From: a virus
DNA length: 61,885 bases
Virus record (IMG/VR): IMGVR_UViG_3300032213_001974
Location: 1 to 61,885 of that record
Reading direction: 5' to 3' (one strand)
Shown: one piece after another, positions 39,022 to 45,400 of the stretch
Numbering within the stretch: the stretch's first letter is position 1
How the letters are laid out: each line of letters opens with the position of its first letter
Translations under genes and position numbers: made by a program
The notes under the pieces: model-generated
Databases searched by the model: none
Seen by the model: only the letters and a program-made list of their open reading frames with translations
What the model was told of the DNA's origin: nothing

Positions 39022-39684
39022 ATGAAAACATACACGTCTAAAAAATTGAAGCAGATCCTCGCCGACCACGCTGCCTATCTCCGTGAACCGGCACAAGGCA
39101 AACGAGCCAACCTCTCCAGAGCCAACCTCTACGGAGCCGGCCTCTCCAGAGCCAACCTCTCCAGAGCCAACCTCTACGGAGCCGGCCTCTCCAGAGCCAA
39201 CCTCTACGGGGCCGACCTCTCCAGAGCCGGCCTCTCCAGAGCCAACCTCTCCGGAGCCGACCTCTCCAGAGCCGACCTCTCCGGAGCCAACCTCTCCGGA
39301 GCCAACCTCTCCGGAGCCGACCTCTCCGGAGCCGACCTCTCCAGAGCCGACCTCTCCGGAGCCAACCTCTCCGGAGCCAAGCTTCCGGTATTCCAGATCC
39401 CCCAAGGGGAAACACTTACCGTGTTCAAGAAACTTTCAAGTGGGGTCATAGCCAAGCTGCTGGTTCCTGCCGAGGCGCGCCGCACGGCTACTCCGATCGG
39501 GCGCAAGTGTCGGGCGGAGTGGGTAGAAGTGCTCGAAGGAACTGGTGTCTCCGGTCACGACAACACGACAGCTTACTCGCCCGGCACGATTGTCAGACCA
39601 GACAAGTATGACGATGACATCCGTGTGGAATGTACAAGCGGGATTCATTTCTTCCTGACTCGTGAGGAAGCCGAAGCCTACTGA
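39022..39684 (+). CDS. Pentapeptide-repeat protein with C-terminal DUF5758-like domain (220 aa)
   Basis: After [20 protein letters not shown], residues 30-118 are about 18 tandem pentapeptides A(N/D/G)L(S/Y)(R/G), encoded by near-identical 15-bp units. They form a right-handed beta-helix. The C-terminal domain ([20 protein letters not shown], then [14 protein letters not shown]) matches the DUF5758 pattern often fused to such repeats in phages. Pentapeptide proteins can mimic DNA (for example Qnr, MfpA), but this call is structural only. Confidence 0.88.
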   Translation: MKTYTSKKLKQILADHAAYLREPAQGKRANLSRANLYGAGLSRANLSRANLYGAGLSRANLYGADLSRAGLSRANLSGADLSRADLSGANLSGANLSGADLSGADLSRADLSGANLSGAKLPVFQIPQGETLTVFKKLSSGVIAKLLVPAEARRTATPIGRKCRAEWVEVLEGTGVSGHDNTTAYSPGTIVRPDKYDDDIRVECTSGIHFFLTREEAEAY

Positions 39685-39713
39685 TTCTCCCTGAACCAAA
39701 CTGAAATAAACCA

Positions 39714-39878
39714 ATGAGCACCAACCGATTCATCCGCACGCTTCTCGCAGGCGGAACCCTCGCCATCCCGGAAGCGGACCCGCTTCATATTCTCCGGGAT
39801 CCTCGCCTATCCCGCTACACGCTGAAGACTCGTGGCAACGGTGGGATTGTGTATGTTTTCGTCATCCCTAACAACTGA
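39714..39878 (+). CDS. Small protein (54 aa)
   Basis: ATG 39714 opens MSTNRFIRTLLAGGTLAIPE, then HILRDPRLSRYTLKTRGNGG and a hydrophobic end. Its N-terminus is similar in shape to the small gene at 47922 (LLYRLAGGSLPCPAEV). No family is recognised. Confidence 0.5.
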   Translation: MSTNRFIRTLLAGGTLAIPEADPLHILRDPRLSRYTLKTRGNGGIVYVFVIPNN

Positions 39879-39885
39879 TCTCACC

Positions 39886-40014
39886 ATGAACCAAACCACT
39901 GCCGCAGTTGACGCTGCACTCCGTTACCTTGCGTCACGCAAGGCGCTCCAAAAACTCGCCACTCCCTGCCCGGTGATCGGGCGGGATGTGGTTCTCTACA
40001 AACCAACCAAGTAA
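39886..40014 (+). CDS. Small protein (42 aa)
   Basis: MNQTTAAVDAALRYLASRKA, then LATPCPVIGRDVVLYKPTK. ATG 39886 is 7 bp after the previous stop, and an inverted repeat follows the stop. No family is recognised. Confidence 0.5.
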   Translation: MNQTTAAVDAALRYLASRKALQKLATPCPVIGRDVVLYKPTK

Positions 40015-40017
40015 CCC

Positions 40018-40039
40018 CTTATTAGATTTATCTATTATT
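40018..40039 (+). repeat. 8-6-8 inverted repeat, copy 7
   Basis: CTTATTAG, six bases and CTATTATT; the next base begins ATG 40040. Confidence 0.7.
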
Positions 40040-40441
40040 ATGAAACAACACTACGAAAAAGTCATGCGGGATATCGAATCCCGCCTCGCCGTCACCAAGG
40101 AAGCCCTCGACCTGCTCGACAAGGAGCATGAGCAGCTCGCCGCTAAGCGTGTCCACTTGCAATCCGACAGAGGCATCATGGAAAGCGTGCTCTACGATCT
40201 GGAGCACATCTGCTACAACGCCGGATACCTGCGCGCACCAACCCCTGAACCAGAGTGGGAGTTCTTTCAAGAGGGTACCGATTACTTCTGGGCGTACCCC
40301 AAGGACGGCGTCGAAGGGTTGTTTTACGTCAGAGGCAACCCGTCGTGGGTTGACTCTGCGCAGACCAAAGACGAGACTATCCGCTATTCGGATTCGGCCC
40401 AGCGAATCACGAATCTCCCACCCGGAATCCCGATGCCATGA
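40040..40441 (+). CDS. Hypothetical protein with N-terminal coiled coil (133 aa)
   Basis: A heptad helix (IESRLAVTKEALDLLDKEHE) is followed by a small aromatic domain (EFFQEGTDYFWAYPKDGVEG). The related text DFFWKFR occurs in the 125-residue gene downstream. No family is recognised. ATG 40040 directly follows an inverted repeat. Confidence 0.65.
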   Translation: MKQHYEKVMRDIESRLAVTKEALDLLDKEHEQLAAKRVHLQSDRGIMESVLYDLEHICYNAGYLRAPTPEPEWEFFQEGTDYFWAYPKDGVEGLFYVRGNPSWVDSAQTKDETIRYSDSAQRITNLPPGIPMP

Positions 40442-40599
40442 GCTACGCAATCGAAACCGCAATCCTCTTCTCCATCGGAACCCCTGCCGCGTTCATCGCC
40501 GGGGGTTTCCCGATTCGTCAGGCGTTCATCGCCGGGCTGCTCGCCCTCGTGATGCTTGCCTTGTTCTATCTAGCATCCTTCATCGGGTGCTGCCTGTAA
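40438..40599 (+). CDS. Small membrane protein (53 aa)
   Basis: MSYAIETAILFSIGTPAAFI and FIAGLLALVMLALFYLASFI form two membrane segments with a short charged linker (PIRQ). It is ATGA-coupled to the preceding gene. The role is unknown. It could be a host-envelope protein expressed with the amidoligase genes. Confidence 0.6.
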   Translation: MSYAIETAILFSIGTPAAFIAGGFPIRQAFIAGLLALVMLALFYLASFIGCCL

Positions 40600-40617
40600 T
40601 TAGAAATACCTAGTAAG
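40597..40617 (+). repeat. 8-6-8 inverted repeat, copy 8
   Basis: TAATTAG, six bases and CTAGTAAG, ending 3 bases before ATG 40621. Confidence 0.8.
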
Positions 40618-40620
40618 ACA

Positions 40621-40998
40621 ATGTGCAAACACTGCAAACCAAAAGAAGCCACGCCTGCGGCAGAAGCAGGCACCCCCGAGTACGCCGTCTATGCGGCACT
40701 CAAGAACATTGTGGATCGTCGGCTCCTGTCCCCATTGGATGACGCCAACGATGAAGCCATGGAAGCACTTGCCGCTTACGAGGAATCCCGAACCCGGAAT
40801 CCGGAATCTCCGACACCGGAGTTCAGGTATTTCACCCCCAAGATGGGGCGTGACTTCTTCTGGAAGTTTCGAACAATAGATGGGAAGGCATGGTGCCGCC
40901 CAGATATGGAGCCTTATTGGAGCGACTCGGTGTGCAAATTGAGAGACATGGACAACGACGAGACCATCGAAATCCCTAACCCCGATCAGGAACCATGA
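40621..40998 (+). CDS. Hypothetical protein with N-terminal CxxC (125 aa)
   Basis: MCKHCKPKEATPAAEAG carries a CxxC pair. It is followed by a helical region (VYAALKNIVDRRLLSPLDDA) and an acidic-aromatic C-terminal part (GRDFFWKFRTIDGKAWCRPD). No family is recognised. It is ATGA-coupled to the next gene. Confidence 0.6.
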   Translation: MCKHCKPKEATPAAEAGTPEYAVYAALKNIVDRRLLSPLDDANDEAMEALAAYEESRTRNPESPTPEFRYFTPKMGRDFFWKFRTIDGKAWCRPDMEPYWSDSVCKLRDMDNDETIEIPNPDQEP

Positions 40999-41447
40999 AT
41001 CTGGAATACGGAAAGCGATACATTCGCAGGGATGGCGAGGTGACTGGGCCACTGGTAGTGGGTGGCTCCCACCGTGTGCCATTCGTAGACTCACTAACGG
41101 AACACGCGTATCCAGCAAACGGACGGTGGTTCATCTCATGCGATGAATCACGCCTCGACCTAGTGTCAGAATACAATAGCCCCTCCGGAGGCTCGCTATC
41201 CGGAAAACCTAATAAGATGAAAACCAACATTGAACTATCCTTGGTCGTTCTCGACCAGTCCGCCCCTGCCTCGCCAATCCTCGGTCGCGTCTACCGCAAC
41301 CGCCAAGGCGAGACAATTACCATCACCGCCAGCTCCACCTATGGAGGGTTGACCACCTTCCTCGGCAGCAATGGCTGCTGGTATAACAGCGACGGAACCC
41401 AGTGCGGCGCGCCTGTTGAGTCACGCCACACCCTCATTGAACTCTAA
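40995..41447 (+). CDS. Two-domain small beta protein (150 aa)
   Basis: It looks like two versions of one small domain. MNLEYGKRYIRRDGEVTGPL and DLVSEYN in the first half resemble LGRVYRNRQGETITITASST and SRHTLIEL in the second. The half-boundary (41209-41219) contains an inverted-repeat arm CTAATAAG followed by an in-frame ATG, so the second half may also be made separately. The same domain recurs in the gene at 41459. An SH3-like fold is my guess. Confidence 0.6.
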   Translation: MNLEYGKRYIRRDGEVTGPLVVGGSHRVPFVDSLTEHAYPANGRWFISCDESRLDLVSEYNSPSGGSLSGKPNKMKTNIELSLVVLDQSAPASPILGRVYRNRQGETITITASSTYGGLTTFLGSNGCWYNSDGTQCGAPVESRHTLIEL

Positions 41448-41458
41448 CTCCTACGACA

Positions 41459-42055
41459 ATGACAAGACGACAATGGTTTGAAACTTTGCCCGCCCCCTAT
41501 GCCGAGCGGGCTATCAGGAACGCCGAAAGATACGGCGCGCCACTTGAGGCACCACAGGACAACCTGAGTGGGGCCATAGCCGGGTCCTTTGATTGGTCGG
41601 ATACCCCGGAAGGGAATATCTTCTGGAGAGACGTACATCGCGGAGAACTCCCACCCATCCCCGACGTAACGGAACCTGCGACAGCAGCTTCCGGGCTTCA
41701 GGTCCGCGTGGGTTACAGATACCGGACTCGGGATGGCATGACTACTGGCTACGTCGAACCATCCGGCTGCATAGGCCAACCGTTCCTGTACAGAGTCCCT
41801 GTCGATACCTACCACCTCGTTCGTTTCGTCAGCCCGAACGGAAACTGGATGGGCGATGGGTCACCAAGCGATTACGACCTAGTCGAAGAGATCCCCCCTA
41901 CCAAGAAGATGAAGTATCGCATCACTGAGGTGCGCCACTTCTTCCTCGAAGCAGAGGATGAGATCGAGGCAGACCGGATGTTCCGGGTTGCCAGCAACCC
42001 GGAGCGCAAGTTCCGGATGCACACAGAGGATCGCACGATCCATGATGACGCCTGA
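41459..42055 (+). CDS. Hypothetical protein with YR-x-R-DG domain (198 aa)
   Basis: The protein has a helical N-terminus (MTRRQWFETLPAPYAERAIR) and, at about residues 80-147, VRVGYRYRTRDGMTTGYVEP with DYDLVEE. This is the domain found twice in the upstream gene. The C-terminal 45 residues (KYRITEVRHFFLEAEDEIEA) form a separate charged part. It lies directly upstream of the first amidoligase. Confidence 0.6.
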   Translation: MTRRQWFETLPAPYAERAIRNAERYGAPLEAPQDNLSGAIAGSFDWSDTPEGNIFWRDVHRGELPPIPDVTEPATAASGLQVRVGYRYRTRDGMTTGYVEPSGCIGQPFLYRVPVDTYHLVRFVSPNGNWMGDGSPSDYDLVEEIPPTKKMKYRITEVRHFFLEAEDEIEADRMFRVASNPERKFRMHTEDRTIHDDA

Positions 42056-42104
42056 CTTGTGGCAGAAACAGGAACTGACAACACTAAAAGAAAAAACTAA
42101 TAAG

Positions 42105-43427
42105 ATGAACGTTATTACATACACCACAACCGGAAAGCTTGTCGCCGTTGGTGACACAGTGGAGTTCGACTACCTCACGAAAAGAGAAGCCTACCCCGGC
42201 GACGTGATCGACGACAAGGTCTGCCTAGGCGGAACATGGATTCCGGTATCCGGAACCGTGATTGCCCATAACGGAATCCGGATTCCGTTGTCTGAAGCTG
42301 TTGAAATTACAATCGAAGGAGAAACCAAATACGCCATGAGCACAGAAACAATCGAGATTGATGGAGAGTTGTACCTGAAGCGGGATTGCTTCCGCCTTGT
42401 TGATCACTACCGTGATCGCCGCAGCGGCGGTGATTGGGTAGCGGAGGAACCGGAATACGGCTACGTCTACATGGAAGACTTCGACTGCTGGGCAAACGAC
42501 GAATTGGTTCACGACTGCTACGGCAATAGCTGTGCCTACTGGGACGAAGACGGCGAGTGGTGGCACGGCTGCTGGTACTCGTACGACTGGCTCAACGAGG
42601 AGACCTTCATCTGCGACTGCTGTGGTGACCGCTACAGCAATGAGGAATACGCTGAGGACGGCAACTGCAATAACTGTCACGAACCAGAGACCGGGTTGCG
42701 TTCTTACAACGACAAGACCAGTACGACCTTCCGCCCGGAGAAGGACATCCCCCTGAAGTTCGGCATCGAGCTGGAGGTGGAGTGCTACGACGCAGACGAA
42801 GGAGTCGAACTCTGCGAGTCCATCTTCCCGGACCAGTATGTGGTCTACAAGGAAGACGGTTCACTGGAAGAAGGGGGCTTCGAGATCGTGACCCGGCCCG
42901 ACGCACCCGAGGTTCACAAGCGTATCTTCGCCAAGTTCCTAGGCGACAACCGTGTCCGGCACAATTTGACCAGCTGGAACGGCGGTCGCTGCGGGGTCCA
43001 TATCCATGTCAGCCGCGCGCCGCTCAGTCCTCTGTGGATCGGTCGCATCCTTGTCATGATCAACTCGCCTTCCATGAAGTCGATTGTCGGCAAGGTGTCA
43101 GGTCGGTACAACACGACCTATGCCGAGATCAAGAACAAGAAGCTGATCCACGGCAAGAAGGGCAAGGACGAGCGCAAGTACGACGCAGTCAACAACTCGC
43201 CCCGCCACACGATCGAGTTCCGTCTGTTCCGTGGCACGCTGGTGAAGGAGTCCTTCCTGCGCTACATCGAGTTCGTCGAGTCGGTGCTGGCCTTCACCAG
43301 TCCCGCCACCACCAGCAACCGCGACGTGGCGGAGCCGAAAAAGTATCTTGACTTTGTGTCCTCGCGGCGCAAGGATTACAAGAACTTGTATGAGTTCCTC
43401 AAGGTCAAGTGCTTCTACGAAGCCTGA
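42105..43427 (+). CDS. Amidoligase (COOH-NH2 ligase), paralog 1 (440 aa)
   Basis: An N-terminal beta region (VAVGDTVEFDYL, TWIPVSGTVIAH) leads to a Trp/Tyr-rich part and a zinc-ribbon-like cluster (FICDCCGDRYSNEEYAEDGN, CNNCHEPE). The amidoligase core follows, with FGIELEVECYD, DGSLEEGGFEIVTRPDAP, RCGVHIHVSRAP and HTIEFRLFRGTL. This is the glutamine-synthetase-like fold of PF12224-type enzymes, which form amide bonds using ATP. The start is ATG 42105, directly after CTAATAAG. It is adjacent to a glutamine amidotransferase, its usual partner. Confidence 0.9.
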   Translation: MNVITYTTTGKLVAVGDTVEFDYLTKREAYPGDVIDDKVCLGGTWIPVSGTVIAHNGIRIPLSEAVEITIEGETKYAMSTETIEIDGELYLKRDCFRLVDHYRDRRSGGDWVAEEPEYGYVYMEDFDCWANDELVHDCYGNSCAYWDEDGEWWHGCWYSYDWLNEETFICDCCGDRYSNEEYAEDGNCNNCHEPETGLRSYNDKTSTTFRPEKDIPLKFGIELEVECYDADEGVELCESIFPDQYVVYKEDGSLEEGGFEIVTRPDAPEVHKRIFAKFLGDNRVRHNLTSWNGGRCGVHIHVSRAPLSPLWIGRILVMINSPSMKSIVGKVSGRYNTTYAEIKNKKLIHGKKGKDERKYDAVNNSPRHTIEFRLFRGTLVKESFLRYIEFVESVLAFTSPATTSNRDVAEPKKYLDFVSSRRKDYKNLYEFLKVKCFYEA

Positions 43428-43430
43428 TCC

Positions 43431-43452
43431 CTTACTAGAAATAACTGATAAG
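43431..43452 (+). repeat. 8-6-8 inverted repeat, copy 9
   Basis: CTTACTAG, six bases and CTGATAAG, between amidoligase 1 and the amidotransferase. Confidence 0.85.
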
Positions 43453-43516
43453 ACGCTGCGGGTGCAGCAGAAAACACCCACCAACATCTGAACTAAAACA
43501 AACTACTACTACTACT

Positions 43517-44572
43517 ATGTGTCTTGCACTCTACAAACCTGCCGGTATCGCCCCTGATTGGAACGCCCTCGAAACGGGAATGATGTACAACTCAGACGGA
43601 GCTGGCTTCGCTGTCGCCGTCGACGGTCAACTCATTGTCGAGAAGGGCTTCTTCAAGTTCGAGCATTTCAAGAAAGCGCTCGAACCATTCGGCGAACACG
43701 CAGCGATCATCCACTTCCGCATCTCCACCCACGGCAAGGTCAATCAGGCCAACTGCCATCCGTTTGACATGCGCACCTTCGGTGACTCGGGCGGCACCCC
43801 GCTTGCTGTCATCCACAACGGCATGTTCTTCGAGGCGTCCAACGACAACCCGGCGTTCAGCGATACGTGGCACATCTGCCGTGACATCCTCCACCCGATG
43901 TGGCTCAATGACGAGGGCTACTTCAAGCGCCCCGAGTTCATTCAGATGGGCGACATGATGGTCGGTCGTTCCAACAAGCTGGTGTTCCTCAATGCCAATG
44001 GCGACTTCGCCATCTGGGGCGAGGGCAACGGTCACTGGAACGGTGGCGCGTGGTGGTCCAACCGCAGCTACGAGGACTGGTCTGTCGCCGATCCGCGTGG
44101 TGCTTATGGCTCGCGCAAGAAGCAGTCTTGGACAAGCGTCAAGAATCCAGATGGCTCTTGGAGCTACAAGGCTATCAAGGACGAGGCTGAGTCTCCACTT
44201 GTAACCGAGGACCGAAAGGTTATCGGGTATGCCCCAGCATCCAAGACCCTGTCCGAGCAGGACATCGACCTCATGGAAGAGGACGAGTGGAGAGACTACC
44301 TGTCTGCGAGGACACTCAAGGAATCCGAAGGTGGTTGGGGCGTGGACGACGAACCGGAAGAAGAGGATATCTACAACTTGATCCTTGCTGAGATCGGCGA
44401 GGAGAACGAGTGGATTATCGAAGAGCTGTCCGAGTGTGGCTACACGATCAGTGATCTGGAGATGATGGCTTCCCGCAAGGACGGAGTCGGAGCATTGAAG
44501 GACGAGCTGGAAAGCATCTACGGAATCGCAATCCCGAACAAGGAAACCCTGAAGCGTATCTCGCACGTATGA
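43517..44572 (+). CDS. Class II glutamine amidotransferase (351 aa)
   Basis: MCLALYKP puts the catalytic Cys at residue 2, as in Ntn amidotransferases. NSDGAGFAVAVDG, IIHFRISTHG and IHNGMFFE carry the glutamine-binding Arg and Asn-Gly of the family. The C-terminal 150 residues (LSEQDIDLMEEDEWRDYLSA and onward) are acidic and separate. It would release ammonia from glutamine for transfer, presumably to the product of the neighbouring amidoligases. It lies between the two amidoligase genes and is ATGA-coupled to the following membrane peptide. Confidence 0.9.
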   Translation: MCLALYKPAGIAPDWNALETGMMYNSDGAGFAVAVDGQLIVEKGFFKFEHFKKALEPFGEHAAIIHFRISTHGKVNQANCHPFDMRTFGDSGGTPLAVIHNGMFFEASNDNPAFSDTWHICRDILHPMWLNDEGYFKRPEFIQMGDMMVGRSNKLVFLNANGDFAIWGEGNGHWNGGAWWSNRSYEDWSVADPRGAYGSRKKQSWTSVKNPDGSWSYKAIKDEAESPLVTEDRKVIGYAPASKTLSEQDIDLMEEDEWRDYLSARTLKESEGGWGVDDEPEEEDIYNLILAEIGEENEWIIEELSECGYTISDLEMMASRKDGVGALKDELESIYGIAIPNKETLKRISHV

Positions 44573-44691
44573 AAACAATCCTAACCGCATGGCTGGTCAT
44601 CTGTGTCCTGCTGGTCCTCGTCACCGGGGACCTGCGGGCGCTGCTCCCAGCGGGTGTATCACTCGCCATTATCCTGATAACCAAAGCATGA
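44569..44691 (+). CDS. Small membrane peptide (40 aa)
   Basis: MKTILTAWLVICVLLVLVTG and ALLPAGVSLAIILITK form two membrane segments. It starts inside the amidotransferase stop (ATGA), and its own stop overlaps the next start. The role is unknown. Its coupling to the amidotransferase is of interest. Confidence 0.6.
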   Translation: MKTILTAWLVICVLLVLVTGDLRALLPAGVSLAIILITKA

Positions 44692-44888
44692 TCTATCACA
44701 TCATCCCAATCAACGACATCAAACCACACACTCCATCACCTGACTGTTTCTGCCAACCAGTTCAATCAGCAACGGAACCCTTCGTCTCCTTCGACCACAA
44801 TGCGGCGGATGGGCGAGAGGCTACCGAGCGACGAACCGGGAAAGCAGTGAAGGGAAAAGGTTGGACCATTACAAAACAGACACCATGA
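44688..44888 (+). CDS. Small conserved-type phage protein (66 aa)
   Basis: MIYHIIPINDIKPHTPSPDC, then FCQPVQSATEPFVSFDHNAA and a basic end. I recall similar short proteins in phages, but I cannot name a family. It is ATGA-coupled on both sides. Confidence 0.6.
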   Translation: MIYHIIPINDIKPHTPSPDCFCQPVQSATEPFVSFDHNAADGREATERRTGKAVKGKGWTITKQTP

Positions 44889-45145
44889 ACCTGAAAGGTA
44901 TACCAACTCCTGTAACCAATCGCAATAAAGGGCGCATCAACCTTCACTACGTATTAATCAAGGACCCCAAGGACGGGACTTTTGTTGGGGCCGACGTATG
45001 TGCTGACCTAGAACGACGCGCCGCAGTATGGCGATCTATGGCAGCGCGTGGGTACGCTATCGCCATGGGGGACGCTGACCCGCCTGACATTGATGACTAC
45101 ATCACCGACTACAACGAGCTGACACTACAACTTGACACACCATGA
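44885..45145 (+). CDS. Hypothetical protein (86 aa)
   Basis: MNLKGIPTPVTNRNKGRINL, then YVLIKDPKDGTFVGADVCAD and an acidic C-terminus (DPPDIDDYITDYNELTLQLD). ATG 44885 overlaps the upstream stop. No family is recognised. Confidence 0.6.
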   Translation: MNLKGIPTPVTNRNKGRINLHYVLIKDPKDGTFVGADVCADLERRAAVWRSMAARGYAIAMGDADPPDIDDYITDYNELTLQLDTP

Positions 45146-45399
45146 AATACGAAACGCTAGACGCGATTGTCGTCACCACTCCAGACAAGCGGGAATCCCT
45201 GCGCCTCTCACTCACCGAATCCGTTGCCGGGCATCGGGCGCTGGTGTGGTCTTTCCCATTCGGGAAGACCACCTCGTTCGAAGCGGCACATGATCCGGAG
45301 AAAGCATCAGCTGTCAACTACGCCATGGCTTCCATGCTCGGGGATGACGGGTCCATGCTTGAGGATCTCGATACGTTCACCAACCACCACTGCAACTGA
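45142..45399 (+). CDS. Hypothetical protein (85 aa)
   Basis: MKYETLDAIVVTTPDKRESL, then SVAGHRALVWSFPFGKTTSF and an acidic C-terminal region. No family is recognised. It is 1 bp before the second amidoligase gene. Confidence 0.6.
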   Translation: MKYETLDAIVVTTPDKRESLRLSLTESVAGHRALVWSFPFGKTTSFEAAHDPEKASAVNYAMASMLGDDGSMLEDLDTFTNHHCN

Positions 45400-45400
45400 T

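Noticed and set aside
39013-39415. Repetitive leftward ORFs over the pentapeptide gene
   Set aside because: They are mirror frames of the 15-bp repeat, with meaningless Gly/Arg/Ser repeats.
37403-43452. CRISPR array
   Set aside because: The repeats are short palindromes separated by whole genes at irregular distances, without spacers.
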